Source of the DNA: Caulobacteraceae bacterium
GTDB lineage: Bacteria; Pseudomonadota; Alphaproteobacteria; Caulobacterales; Caulobacteraceae
DNA: 64,000 nucleotides
Assembly: GCA_947475875.1 (NCBI GenBank)
Contig: CANJME010000004.1
Coordinates: 1 to 64,000 of the forward strand
Direction: 5' to 3'
The position numbers and the translations under genes are program-made. Shown piece after piece: positions 41,854 to 51,543 of the stretch; within the stretch, counting starts at the first letter, position 1, and every line of letters starts with the position of its first letter. The notes beneath the pieces are model-generated. The model saw only the letters and a list, made by a program, of their open reading frames with translations. It ran no database searches and was not told the DNA's origin.

Positions 41854-43055
41854 GGCCCCGGCTTGGGGCGCTGCTGACCCACCCCGTGCAGTACTACAGC
41901 CCCTGGCTCAAGGAGCTGGCGAAATCGAGCGATCTGACGGTCTATTACGCCCATCGTCAGACCGCCGAAGGCCAGGCGCGGGCCGGTTTTTCCACCGCCT
42001 TCGACTGGGATGTGCCGCTGCTTGAGGGTTATGAGTGGCGCTGGCTGAACAATATTTCCCGCAACCCCGGGCTGACGACATTCGGGGGCTGCGACACGCC
42101 CGAGATTAGCCAGATCGTTCGCGACGCCAAGCTTGATGCGCTGATGATGTTCGGCTGGAACCGCAAAACCTTTGTGCAAGGCGCCATCGCAGCCTTGCGC
42201 ACCAAAACGCCGCTGCTGATCCGCCTGGACTCCCAGCTGTCGCCCCGCCGGGCCATGTGGAAGCGGATTGTCAAATACCCGTTCTATTCGGCCGTGCTGC
42301 CGCGTCTGGCGCATTATCTGTCGCCCGGGTCGCGGACGGACGAGTATCTGCGGCACTACGGCGTGCCCGCCGATCGTATCCACCGGCTGGCCCACATGAT
42401 CGACACCGACCGGTTCGCCGCCGGCGCCGCGCAGGCGCGCAAGTCGGGCGCCACGCGAACCCTCCGCACCCAGTGGGGCGCTGGCGACAACGATTTTGTC
42501 CTGCTGTTCGTCGGCAAGCTCATCGAACGCAAGCGCATCGATCTGATCCTTGAGGCCCTGCGCATCCTGCGCACTCAAGATCCCGAAGCGTTCGCAAGGA
42601 CTAAATTCTGGATAGCGGGCGACGGGCCCTTGAGGGTTAGCTTTGAGGCCTTCGTCAAGACACATGCTTTGCCGGTGTCCTTCCTCGGCTTTCTCAACCA
42701 GAGCCACCTGCCAGGGACCTATCCGTCCGCGGACTGCGTGATCCTCACCTCAAGCGACGACACCTGGGGGCTGATTGTGAACGAGGCCTTTGCTTGTGGT
42801 GTTCCGGCCATTGTTGCCAACGGCGTGGGTTGCGCGCCCGAACTCATTGAAGACGACGTTACGGGCTGGACGCTTTACGGCGACAGTCCGGGCGAGCTGG
42901 CCGCGATCATCGCCAAGGCGTCGAGGATGGTCAGCGCCCTCGCCAGAACGCGAATCTCCGTGGTAAGCGATGCTGCCAGTTATTCGCCCGGGGTGGACCG
43001 GATGCTGGAGATCGTTGAGCAAGTGCGCACGCCGACCAGTACGGGACCGCAATGA
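41850..43055 (+). CDS. GT4-type glycosyltransferase D
   Basis: A 401-residue GT-B protein. The opening is RLGALLTHPVQYYSPWLKEL, then RLDSQLSPRRAMWK. The C-terminal domain has LLFVGKLIERKRIDLILEAL, FWIAGDGPLR and DDTWGLIVNEAFACGVPAIV, the latter with the E-x7-E type donor site. ATGA coupling joins it to the sulfotransferase before it and to the membrane protein after it. The five residues that could be added at the front overlap the sulfotransferase gene. Confidence 0.88.
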   Translation: MRPRLGALLTHPVQYYSPWLKELAKSSDLTVYYAHRQTAEGQARAGFSTAFDWDVPLLEGYEWRWLNNISRNPGLTTFGGCDTPEISQIVRDAKLDALMMFGWNRKTFVQGAIAALRTKTPLLIRLDSQLSPRRAMWKRIVKYPFYSAVLPRLAHYLSPGSRTDEYLRHYGVPADRIHRLAHMIDTDRFAAGAAQARKSGATRTLRTQWGAGDNDFVLLFVGKLIERKRIDLILEALRILRTQDPEAFARTKFWIAGDGPLRVSFEAFVKTHALPVSFLGFLNQSHLPGTYPSADCVILTSSDDTWGLIVNEAFACGVPAIVANGVGCAPELIEDDVTGWTLYGDSPGELAAIIAKASRMVSALARTRISVVSDAASYSPGVDRMLEIVEQVRTPTSTGPQ

Positions 43056-44587
43056 CTATCGAATTCGGCAAACTTCGGTCAGCGGGGCCTGCGAACGGTG
43101 TGAATACCAGGGGCCTTCCGGCTGCCGACGTCAAAGTGATCAAGGGATACGGACACCTGATCTGGTGGCCCTTTGCTCTGGTGATCATTGCTCTCGGTCT
43201 GCTATCGCGAGATTCTCTGCTGATCGTCACCTCTTCCGCCTTCGCCATTTCGATGGCCTGGCTGGGGGTAAGGGTCCCCTATCTGACCTTCGCGTGTTTT
43301 TACCAAGCCATGATCGGCATGTGCGGAGGCGCCTATCTTGGCGCCTATGGGCGTTACCCTGGCGGGGTGGCGGACAATGAGCTCGTCCCGCTGGCGCTGG
43401 CCTACCTGCAACTGACGCTCTTCGTCGTTACGTTCGTCTACTGGCTGATTGCCCGACGGGACACGCCAGGCGATCCCCGGATGGGCCAGAGCCAGCGTGT
43501 ATTGCGCCTAAGTCCAAACCAGCTGTTCGTACTACTGCTGGTCCTGTTTGTTCCTGAGTGGCTTAAGTTGCCCCTTCAGCCTTCAAGTACGGGCGGATTC
43601 CGGCAGATTGCGCTCCACTTGGTGAATTTTCGATACGTCTTGTTCGGACTGTTTGTAATAAACGCCCTCCGGGTCAACAAGAAAAAGATATATTATCTAT
43701 TGATAGCCATCTCTCTATACATTTCTTTGCCGTTGTCTGTTACGGGTTCTGCAGACTGGTCAAGTATAGCCGTGATATTGCTCATGTACGCGGCCGGAGC
43801 GTTGGTGTTTTCATCCGTGAAAGGCGGCGTGCGACTGTCACCAGCCATCATGGCCGCCTGCGTAGCTGCCGTCGTATTCTTGGGCGGCTTTGGGTTGATA
43901 TGGGAAGGTGGGATGAAACTGGCCTGGCGCACGACGCTCAACACGGGCGGCGGCGGCGGATCAATGGTCTCCAACATCTCTATGTTCGCTGACGAAACTC
44001 AGGAGGTGATTAGGAATTTCGACTTGTCATACAGCCTCGAACAATTGACCTCCCGGATGTCCTCGGGCGAGGGGTTCTCGTCGCTGGTGCTGAGAAACGT
44101 TCCCAAATCGATCCCGTACGCAAACGGTGAGCGAATCATGTCGGCCTTGCAGAATCTTGTTCCTAGAATTCTGTTTCCCAACAAGCAGGACCTGGGCGGC
44201 GATTCCTGGCTCGTGCGCAAGTATGCCAACATCGTGGCGGCCGGCGATGAATCCGGCACCTCGATCGGCCTGGGGTACGTGTCGGAACTCTACGTAGATT
44301 TCGGGATGTTCGGCATCATTGGGGGGGCTGCCATGATCGGATCGATCTTCGCTGGAGGCGTGCTGCTCCTTCGGCGTTTTGCGGGTGGAGGAGATATTGC
44401 CGCAGCATCGCTGGTAACAATGCTATTCGCGGTATTCGCGACGCCAGATGCCAGTTTGACTAAAATGATTTCTTCAATTGTATTCGGTCTTATGGTATTC
44501 ACTGTTACGGGTTATTTGAGTTATAGGTATCTTTACATAAGATACGCACCGAATGCGGGTGCCTCTTCCCGTTCTAAGCAGGTCTGA
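43052..44587 (+). CDS. Polytopic membrane protein, candidate Wzy O-antigen/exopolysaccharide polymerase
   Basis: A 511-residue protein with ten or more predicted membrane segments and one large extracytoplasmic loop between about residues 290 and 400, the shape expected of a Wzy polymerase. The loop contains RMSSGEGFSSLVLRNVPKSI and PRILFPNKQDLGGDSW, and polymerase-like charged residues. Wzy proteins are so variable that no sequence motif proves it; the call rests on topology, size, position among glycosyltransferases and the presence of a flippase in the locus. Its middle and 3-prime parts are clearly richer in A/T than the neighbouring genes. Confidence 0.72.
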   Translation: MTIEFGKLRSAGPANGVNTRGLPAADVKVIKGYGHLIWWPFALVIIALGLLSRDSLLIVTSSAFAISMAWLGVRVPYLTFACFYQAMIGMCGGAYLGAYGRYPGGVADNELVPLALAYLQLTLFVVTFVYWLIARRDTPGDPRMGQSQRVLRLSPNQLFVLLLVLFVPEWLKLPLQPSSTGGFRQIALHLVNFRYVLFGLFVINALRVNKKKIYYLLIAISLYISLPLSVTGSADWSSIAVILLMYAAGALVFSSVKGGVRLSPAIMAACVAAVVFLGGFGLIWEGGMKLAWRTTLNTGGGGGSMVSNISMFADETQEVIRNFDLSYSLEQLTSRMSSGEGFSSLVLRNVPKSIPYANGERIMSALQNLVPRILFPNKQDLGGDSWLVRKYANIVAAGDESGTSIGLGYVSELYVDFGMFGIIGGAAMIGSIFAGGVLLLRRFAGGGDIAAASLVTMLFAVFATPDASLTKMISSIVFGLMVFTVTGYLSYRYLYIRYAPNAGASSRSKQV

Positions 44588-44595
44588 ACCCGAGG

Positions 44596-45336
44596 ATGGT
44601 AGCCCGCAACTGGATCGCTGTAGCGCGTATCGCTGCGGACAGGCCGGGTTACGCCGCCAAGTCGCTCTATCGCAAGCTCGTCTCAAAACCTTTTGTCGCG
44701 GTGGAAGGAAAGCCGTTCATCACCGAGCGCGTCGAGGCGTTGAGAGCGGCATTCGCCCACGTCAGTGGTAAGACGCGAGGCCAGACGTTCAAACCCGGAG
44801 CGGTTTCCGAACCGCAGGCCGAACTTCTCTGGCGACTTGTGCGGGATCGACGCCCGGGCAAGGTTGTAGAGACCGGCGTTTGCAACGGCCTTTCGTCAGC
44901 CGTGATCCTGGCCGCTATGGATCTCAACGGGACCGGAGAACTGATATCAGTCGACCTGCCGGAATTCAGCGATCCGGCGCTCAACACAGTCAGCTATTGG
45001 GACGGCAAAGGCGGAGCCGTCATCCCGGCCGGCTGTGAGGTGGGCTGGCTGGCGCCGAAGCAGTACCGCCACAGGTGGCGTTTGCTTCTGGGTCGTGCGG
45101 ATGAACTGCTGCCTGAAGCCCTTTCGGGCGGATGCGACATCTTCATTCACGATTCTGAGCACTCTTACGAAAACCAGCTGTTTGAATTCAGAGCCGGCTG
45201 GAAGGCCTTGCGAAGCGGCGGGGTTCTGGTGGCGACCGACATCAACTGGTCAGACGCGTTCGATGAGTTCTGCCGGGAAGCGCGGCCTAAAAAGCAGTTC
45301 GTCGATCACAGCTGTTGTTTGGTTTTCAAACCCTGA
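44596..45336 (+). CDS. Class I SAM-dependent methyltransferase
   Basis: A 246-residue methyltransferase. The SAM-binding part is KVVETGVCNGLSSAVILAAM (near residues 89-108), then ELISVDLPEF, and a DIFIHDSEHSYENQ segment with a conserved Asp/His/Glu group typical of class I enzymes that methylate sugar or cephalosporin-like hydroxyls. It is eight bases after the candidate polymerase gene and ends eight bases before the stop of a convergent methyltransferase gene, closing the plus-strand run that began with the first FkbM gene. Confidence 0.85.
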   Translation: MVARNWIAVARIAADRPGYAAKSLYRKLVSKPFVAVEGKPFITERVEALRAAFAHVSGKTRGQTFKPGAVSEPQAELLWRLVRDRRPGKVVETGVCNGLSSAVILAAMDLNGTGELISVDLPEFSDPALNTVSYWDGKGGAVIPAGCEVGWLAPKQYRHRWRLLLGRADELLPEALSGGCDIFIHDSEHSYENQLFEFRAGWKALRSGGVLVATDINWSDAFDEFCREARPKKQFVDHSCCLVFKP

Positions 45337-45343
45337 GGCCGGC

Positions 45344-46180
45344 CTAGTCCATGTCCAGGGACCAGGGATCGACGATCTGATCGGCCCCGTCGATCCGCTC
45401 CCACCCCGACTGGCGGGCGAAACAACGCGGCAGGCGCGAGGCGGTTTGGCGGTGTTCAATTTTGCGGCCCACCACACAGACGGTTTGGGCGAACTTGTCC
45501 TTCAGATACCGTGATCCCAGGTTCACGACGGGCCGGTACAGGTTCGACAGGCCCGACCGCGTGTAGGGCGACCAATGGCTGGCTTCGAGGATTTCAAAAC
45601 CGCAGGTCTCGACCAGGTCCGCCAGCCCGTCCAGGGTGAAGACGTAGTTGTGGCGGGAATAGACGCAAGGCCGGTAGGCCGGCATCTTGGCCTTCACCCG
45701 GAACGGATTTTCAAGCTGCGAGCCGTTCGGCGTGGTGATGATGACGATGCCGCCGGGCTTCAGCCAGCCATTGATGTTGAGCAGCATGGTGTGAGGCGCG
45801 CGCGTTAGGTGTTCGATGATCTCGCAGGCCAGCACCATGTCGACCGGCTCGTCGATGGGAAACAGGGTCCGCTCGACATTGGCCGAGTAGTTGACGTAGC
45901 CCCGCGGCGCGGCATCGCCAATCTGGAGCTCGTAGTCCTTGCGAGTGACCGGCAGCTCGTCCGACCAGTTCGAGCCGGCCTCCTCGCTGACCGTGGCGCG
46001 CAGATCAACGCCCGGCTCGGCGGCCAGGCGCGAGGTCATCGCCCAGGGCACCCCGCCGACCTCGACGACGCTTCCACCGCCGTAGCGCCGGACCAGGTCC
46101 AGCGTCTTGTCGAACCGTCCGGCATGAAAATTCATGTAGCCGTCGATCGGAAGAAGTTTGCCGTTCACGCGCAGGGTCAT
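45344..46180 (-). CDS. Class I SAM-dependent methyltransferase
   Basis: A 278-residue methyltransferase of the Methyltransf_11/23 type. The glycine loop is VVEVGGVPWAMTSRLAA, an unusual variant of ExGxGxG in which the second and third Gly are replaced; the substrate/cofactor part LACEIIEHLTRAPHTML and the KPGGIVIITTPNG strand are intact. A Cys/His-rich C-terminus follows. I start at MTLRVNG because AGGA lies seven bases before it; two residues longer is possible. It starts eight bases after the stop of the upstream FkbM gene, so the two are co-transcribed. Confidence 0.85.
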   Translation of the reverse strand: MTLRVNGKLLPIDGYMNFHAGRFDKTLDLVRRYGGGSVVEVGGVPWAMTSRLAAEPGVDLRATVSEEAGSNWSDELPVTRKDYELQIGDAAPRGYVNYSANVERTLFPIDEPVDMVLACEIIEHLTRAPHTMLLNINGWLKPGGIVIITTPNGSQLENPFRVKAKMPAYRPCVYSRHNYVFTLDGLADLVETCGFEILEASHWSPYTRSGLSNLYRPVVNLGSRYLKDKFAQTVCVVGRKIEHRQTASRLPRCFARQSGWERIDGADQIVDPWSLDMD

Positions 46181-46188
46181 CGGCATTC

Positions 46189-47133
46189 CTACGGGCGGTC
46201 TGGCCGGCAGATCACCCAGAAGGGGCGCGGATTTTCCCGCGCGTCCATCAGGTCCAGAAACGCTTCCAGGTCATGGACCTCCCGGTACTGCGGCAGGCCC
46301 AAGTACTGGTTGAACACCTTGCGCAGGCGGCTCATCGAAGGATGCTGGTCATAGACCTTCAGATTGCCGTAGCGCTCGCCCAGGAAAGCAACGACGCCCC
46401 GCATGGCCGGCCCGCTCCGCAGCGCGCGGATATGTGACGGATGAACCTCGATGAACAGGGTTGGCTGGTAGGCCTCGATCAGTTTGCGGGCGCCTTCCAG
46501 GGCGAAGAGTTCGTAACCTTCGATATCCATTTTCAGAAAATCGACGGGGCCGGACACCAGATTGTCGAGGGTGTCCAGCCGCACCGTGTAGGCGGCCTCG
46601 TCACCGGCGGCGATGCCGCTGTTGATGCCGGCTTTCAATCCCACCTTCGAGGGTTTGTCGCCGACGGCGCAGTCAATGATCGTCACCCGGTCCGAGAGGT
46701 TGTTGCGCTCAATATTGGCGCGCAGTTCGGGCAGGTTTTCGACCGAGGGCTCGATGGCCGTGATCCGGCCCGCCTCGCCGAGACAGCGGGCGAACATCAG
46801 GCTGTAGTACCCGATGTTGGTGCCCACATCGACGGCGTGCTGGCCAGGCTTCAGCAGCGGCTGGATGAGCGCCAGTTCGTCGATGTAGCGCTCGCCCACC
46901 AGGTAAAGCACGCGCTCTGGCCCTTCACGCGAGACATCACCGACGAAGCTGAACCCAAAGAGGGGCCTAGCGACCAGCGTTCCCGGCTTGACGCTGCGAA
47001 ACAGCCGCCGTCCCCACCGCAAGGCGCCAAAGCGCCAGAAGAAGGCGCCGATCCGGGCGAGGCGCCACGACAGCCGTTCGGGCTCCACCACCGGAGCGCC
47101 AGCGTTTTGCGCAGGACTTGCCGCCAGGGTCAT
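46189..47133 (-). CDS. FkbM family methyltransferase (second of three)
   Basis: A 314-residue FkbM methyltransferase with an extra N-terminal part of about 80 residues before the catalytic domain. The SAM motif is HAVDVGTNIGYYSLMFARCL (about residues 99-118), then ITAIEPSVENL, and the FLKMDIEGYELFALEG signature near 200. Its own promoter must lie in the 152 bases between it and the quinoprotein gene, unless the transcript runs through from the quinoprotein gene. Sugar O-methylation is expected. Confidence 0.88.
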   Translation of the reverse strand: MTLAASPAQNAGAPVVEPERLSWRLARIGAFFWRFGALRWGRRLFRSVKPGTLVARPLFGFSFVGDVSREGPERVLYLVGERYIDELALIQPLLKPGQHAVDVGTNIGYYSLMFARCLGEAGRITAIEPSVENLPELRANIERNNLSDRVTIIDCAVGDKPSKVGLKAGINSGIAAGDEAAYTVRLDTLDNLVSGPVDFLKMDIEGYELFALEGARKLIEAYQPTLFIEVHPSHIRALRSGPAMRGVVAFLGERYGNLKVYDQHPSMSRLRKVFNQYLGLPQYREVHDLEAFLDLMDARENPRPFWVICRPDRP

Positions 47134-47285
47134 GGCGCAATCGCCGCCGCGAGACGTCGTTCCAAATCCCCCCGCTCAAGCATTTCATACTGCATCTAAG
47201 AGCCTTCTCCGGCTTGGCTTTTGCCTAGTCTGATAGCCGCGAATTTCATCCAAGTCCCTCAAATTGTCGCTGCGCAGAACCCCGC

Positions 47286-49700
47286 TCATTTCCTGACCGG
47301 AACGGCGCCGCCCGGGGCGGGCCCCAGGGCGAAGGTGTAGAGCTTTGACGACTGCCGATCGTAGTTGTGGAACTTACCGCCGCTGGCGACCACGGAAAGG
47401 TACTGCACGCCGTTGCTGACAAAGGTTGTCGGCGGCGCGCTGCCGGCGGCCTCCATCTCGTAAGACCAGAGCATCTGCCCGGAGGCGGAATCAAAGGCAT
47501 AGATCCGTCGGTCCGCCGTTCCGGTTGCGAAGACGACGCCCCCGGCGCTGACGATCAGGCCGCCGTAATTCGGCGCCCCGACAGCCTCGAGCTTGCCGCC
47601 GATCTGAACCTGCCCGAACGGTGCGGCCCAGCGATGACGGCCGCTCGTCAGGTCGACCGCCACGATACGCCCCCAGGGCGGTTTCGATCCCGGCCGGCCT
47701 TGCCGGTCGAGCAGTTGGCTCCACATGTAGTTGACGGAAAACCCGCGCGCTTTCAGCACCTGATCGTCCCATTTGGCGAACAGGGCCTTGAACTGATCGA
47801 GCTGGGCCTGGGTGGGCGCCAGGTTGGGCGCCGCATACTTGTGGCGATGACGGAAGTAGCCGGCTTCGAAAAACCGCGCGGTCTCCGGACGAAAGGACAG
47901 GCCATTGAGGGAAGGCACGTAAGCGGTGTCGGCCTCGCCCTCCGAGGTATAGACGCCATTGCGATTAGGTCCGTGGCAGGACTGGCACTCGCGTTCGTAG
48001 GCGGCGAGTTCGGCCGGGCCGGGACGGGCGGCCCCCGATGCGCCGAGATAGAGACGGATTTTCCAGGGGATCTGGTTGACCGGCACATAAAGCACCTGGC
48101 GGGCGTGATCGATCGCCACGCCCGGCCATTCGGCGCCGCCATGAACGCCGTAGGCAATCAGGGTTTCGCCCAGCGCCGGCGGCATGAAGCGGCCATAGCG
48201 GGCGTTCTCGACCTGGAAGGTCACCCAGTCGAAGGAGTCCTTGTCGACCTGCGTCACCTGGGCGGGGTCGAAGGCAATGTCGATCACCGGCTCGGGAAGG
48301 GAGAGATTGGGCTGATAGGCGGCGGTCTGCTCGCCGGGGACCGTCGAGGCCGGCGCCCGTGACAGGGTGTAGTTAAAAACCGGCGCCCCACTGACGCGGT
48401 CCAGCATGATGATGTTGCCCACCTTGGAGGCGGCCACCACCACATCAACCTGACGGCCGCCGACCGTGATGGTCGTCAGAGCCGGAGGCCCGGGGACATC
48501 GTAGTCCCAAAGATCGTGACGAACCTCCTGGAAGGCCCATTTCACCTTGCGCTCCAGGATATCGAACGCGATCAGACTGGATGAGCGGTCGTTGTCGCCC
48601 GGCCGGCTCGCGCCATAGAGGGCGGGCCGAGGATTGCCCGTCGCTAGGAACACGAGGCCCCGGGCCGCATCCAGGGACATACCGCCCCAGACATAGCCGC
48701 CGTCAAAGTTCCGGTCAGCGGGATAAACCTCGATCGTCCAGCGCTGAGCGCCGGTGCGCGCGTCCAGGCCGACCAGGGCTCCGGTCTCACGCTGGCCAAC
48801 AATCAGCACGTCGCCGAAGACGAGCGGAGCGACGCGGGAATCGCCGGCCCGGGCAAAGCCGCCGTCGCCAAAACTCTTCACACGGCGGCCGGTGCGCGCG
48901 TCGATGGCGACGATGTCTTCCCCGATGGAGGCGAAAATGCGCGGACCGACATCGCCCTGACCCGGCCACCAGACGATGCCCCGGCGCGAGATGCTGAACG
49001 GCGATTTGAACACCCAGGCGACGCGGCCGCTGTCGGCCTTGAGCGCCACGATCGCCGCCTCCGGTGTGACCGAATAGACCAGGCCTTCGGCGAAAACGGG
49101 ATTGGCCTCGATCTGCTCCTTGCGCAAACCATTCCAGGCCGGGCCGGACGAGGAATCAAAAACCCACGCCAGGCGAAGCTGCCCCACGTTCGCGGGCGTG
49201 ATCTGCGTGGCCGCCGAATATTTGCTGGAATAGTTGTCGCCGTGAGCCCGCGGCCAGCCGCCGGTCTTGTCGATATCCAGGGCGACCGGCGCGGACGGGC
49301 GCCAGTCCGCCGTCCTGATCAGGCCCGGTATGGTCTGGGTCAGCGGAAGGGCCGCCCGCGCGGCGGCGTCTTCCACCGGACCGCCGGGATAGCTTCCGCC
49401 CACCCCGGCGTTGATGTTGGAGCTGTCCACCGCCGGCCGGCCCATGAGCCGCTCGACCGGTCCAGCCAGGCCGATCGCGGCCAGCTTGGCGCGGATGCGC
49501 GGCCTTTCGAGCACGAACGTGACGTCGTTGCGGACATAGCGCCAGCCGACATACCGGATCGAGCCGATCCTCGAGAGTGAAAAGGGCTGCATCCAGGCGG
49601 CGGCGGCCACGCCGGCTACGAGCGCGCCGAGGAGCACGATCAGGATTATCGAAGGGCGCCGACGGGCTCTTCGAGGCCGTCGTGATCTGATCTCGGCCAT
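47286..49700 (-). CDS. Membrane-anchored PQQ-type quinoprotein with inserted haem c motif
   Basis: An 804-residue protein. One membrane helix (about residues 17-36) anchors it at the N-terminus. Then comes an eight-bladed quinoprotein propeller beginning with WPRAHGDNYSSKYSAATQI and containing tryptophan-docking type segments such as AIDARTGRRVKSFGDGG and WAFQEVRHDLWDYD, the usual PQQ-site Asp included. Unlike standard enzymes, a c-type cytochrome motif ECQSCHGP (Cys572, Cys575, His576) and its surroundings are inserted before the last blades. Expected: periplasmic oxidation of an alcohol or sugar with electrons passing to the inserted haem. It starts two bases after the flippase gene, so it is translated with it. 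The substrate is unknown. Confidence 0.88.
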   Translation of the reverse strand: MAEIRSRRPRRARRRPSIILIVLLGALVAGVAAAAWMQPFSLSRIGSIRYVGWRYVRNDVTFVLERPRIRAKLAAIGLAGPVERLMGRPAVDSSNINAGVGGSYPGGPVEDAAARAALPLTQTIPGLIRTADWRPSAPVALDIDKTGGWPRAHGDNYSSKYSAATQITPANVGQLRLAWVFDSSSGPAWNGLRKEQIEANPVFAEGLVYSVTPEAAIVALKADSGRVAWVFKSPFSISRRGIVWWPGQGDVGPRIFASIGEDIVAIDARTGRRVKSFGDGGFARAGDSRVAPLVFGDVLIVGQRETGALVGLDARTGAQRWTIEVYPADRNFDGGYVWGGMSLDAARGLVFLATGNPRPALYGASRPGDNDRSSSLIAFDILERKVKWAFQEVRHDLWDYDVPGPPALTTITVGGRQVDVVVAASKVGNIIMLDRVSGAPVFNYTLSRAPASTVPGEQTAAYQPNLSLPEPVIDIAFDPAQVTQVDKDSFDWVTFQVENARYGRFMPPALGETLIAYGVHGGAEWPGVAIDHARQVLYVPVNQIPWKIRLYLGASGAARPGPAELAAYERECQSCHGPNRNGVYTSEGEADTAYVPSLNGLSFRPETARFFEAGYFRHRHKYAAPNLAPTQAQLDQFKALFAKWDDQVLKARGFSVNYMWSQLLDRQGRPGSKPPWGRIVAVDLTSGRHRWAAPFGQVQIGGKLEAVGAPNYGGLIVSAGGVVFATGTADRRIYAFDSASGQMLWSYEMEAAGSAPPTTFVSNGVQYLSVVASGGKFHNYDRQSSKLYTFALGPAPGGAVPVRK

Positions 49701-49702
49701 GG

Positions 49703-51271
49703 TCAGGACGAACTCCGGGTTGGCATGAAGCGGGCGATGGTGGTCCTGGCGTGCTCAAGAATCGTCGTGCGCTGCGGGCCCGAAAGAATCCCGAACCAGA
49801 TCCACGCCGCTAGGGCGGGCGGGCCGACGAGGATCCCGAGGACAACCTTGAACTGGGCGGACATCTGCTCGGGGCCGATGGCCAGCTCCAGCAGTTTGAT
49901 CAGGCCAAAGACACAAGCCGCCAGCGCGGCCGAGCGCAGGTGGATGGGCAGCAGCAAGGAGAAAAACCCTATGCCAAGCCGCACCTGGGCGTTGCGAGCG
50001 GCAATCCAGCCGGTGGTCAGCATCATGGCGATAGTGGTGCTGGCGGCCACTCCGATCAGCCCAAAATATCGGGCCATGAAATAGGTGATGATCACGTTCA
50101 GGACGCCGCAAAGGATCGTCACCCGTCCATAGACCTCGTGTTCGGTCGAACGGTCGGCGTCCATCAACATGCTGGTCTGGGCATTGAGGATCGTGCTGAC
50201 CACAAAGATCGAGACCAGGCCGTAGCCGACGAAATTGCCATCCAGCCACAGGCCGAAGAACGACGAGCCGATCGCCAGCAAGGTCGCGGCGCCAAACCAC
50301 AGGATGGCCATGGCCATCTTGAAGGACAGGGAGATGATCGTTCGAAACGAGCCGACCTGACCGGAGGCCCACGAATGGCTGAGGAACACCATTACGGCTC
50401 CCCCCGTCAGCAGGGCCATTTGAGAGAGCGAGGAAATGACCTGGTAGGTGCCCTGATAGGCCGGCATTTTGCTGGGCCCGAGCATGCTGGCGATGAAGTA
50501 CTGGTCGGTCCGCAGCAGCAGGAAGTTGCCCAGATTGATCATCCAGGCGCTGGCCATAGCGGGAACGAGCGAGCCGACCAGCACCCGGGAAAACGGCTCT
50601 CTGCTCGAGACCCAGCGCGACAACCGCTTTCGGGCGAAGTGGGCGCTAAGCACCCGCCGCGCGATGACAAAAACCGCCGTGACGCTCGCCAGGGCGATGA
50701 CGCCACCGCCCAGGATCACCACGACGAAGCGGAAGACCAGATCGAGGGTCGAGGTGACCATGGTGATGGCCACGTCAACGGCTGCATTGCCGGTAGTAAC
50801 CAGAAACACCGACCAGATCGAACCGCGAATCTGAATGGCCTGACTGACCGCGACGATAGCCCAGCCGATCATGGCGTCGTTTCGGGCGCCTTTCGAAAGC
50901 TCCAGGGTGGAGACGTAGATCAGGCCGCCGATCAGGCTGATCGCCAGCGCAATAAGGCTGCGGGTTTCAAACAGCGTCTTCCCGGTGGAAAACATCTGAC
51001 GCATGCGCTTGTCGAGGAGGCTTTGCCGGCGCTCGCTCTTGGCCACCGTGGTCTTGCCGTAGAGCAATGCAATGCGTCGCCACAGGGTCGGCGTGAGCCC
51101 GAAATCCATCAGACCCAGGAATGGAATGCTGTTGATGACCAGGAACCAGCCGGCCAGTTCCTCCTGGCCCATCATCCGAAAAAGGACGGGCGTGATCAGG
51201 ATGCCCAGCGCCATATTCAAAAGCCGCATGGCGAACGACATGCCGATCGTGTCGAGCATGTTCTTACGCAT
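49703..51271 (-). CDS. Wzx-type flippase of the MOP superfamily
   Basis: A 522-residue membrane protein with about twelve to fourteen hydrophobic segments, beginning with MLDTIGMSFAMRLLNMALGI and LFRMMGQEELAGWFL, the usual opening of polysaccharide flippases. It should turn undecaprenyl-linked repeat units to the periplasmic side. A loop with several basic residues after the third helix is typical. It is the first gene of a minus-strand unit with the quinoprotein, divergent from a glycosyltransferase gene across a 272-base gap. I chose MRKNMLDT as start; MLDTIGMS four residues later is possible. Confidence 0.87.
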   Translation of the reverse strand: MRKNMLDTIGMSFAMRLLNMALGILITPVLFRMMGQEELAGWFLVINSIPFLGLMDFGLTPTLWRRIALLYGKTTVAKSERRQSLLDKRMRQMFSTGKTLFETRSLIALAISLIGGLIYVSTLELSKGARNDAMIGWAIVAVSQAIQIRGSIWSVFLVTTGNAAVDVAITMVTSTLDLVFRFVVVILGGGVIALASVTAVFVIARRVLSAHFARKRLSRWVSSREPFSRVLVGSLVPAMASAWMINLGNFLLLRTDQYFIASMLGPSKMPAYQGTYQVISSLSQMALLTGGAVMVFLSHSWASGQVGSFRTIISLSFKMAMAILWFGAATLLAIGSSFFGLWLDGNFVGYGLVSIFVVSTILNAQTSMLMDADRSTEHEVYGRVTILCGVLNVIITYFMARYFGLIGVAASTTIAMMLTTGWIAARNAQVRLGIGFFSLLLPIHLRSAALAACVFGLIKLLELAIGPEQMSAQFKVVLGILVGPPALAAWIWFGILSGPQRTTILEHARTTIARFMPTRSSS

Positions 51272-51543
51272 GGAGCGTGTGGCCCTGAAGGACGGCTGAG
51301 CTCATCGGACTGGTCTCAAGCCCTCGCGACGAACGGCGAGGGACGCGGCGCCCCAACGCGCGCCAGACTCGACAACTGGATCACGGAATCGCTCCCCCAT
51401 CTTTTCCTTGACGGCTGTTGTGGGTGACTATCAGAAAAGCCCCAATCAAGTCGTCGGGAAACTTTCGCCCTTGCCCCCGCTGCCGCACGCCGCCCGATGA
51501 AATCTCGCCAGGAGAGGGCGTACCGCGCGCGTCGGCGCCGGCG

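Noticed and set aside
49940-51427. 495-codon frame opposite the flippase gene
   Set aside because: Highly charged, His/Asp/Gln-rich translation complementary to membrane helices; not a real protein.
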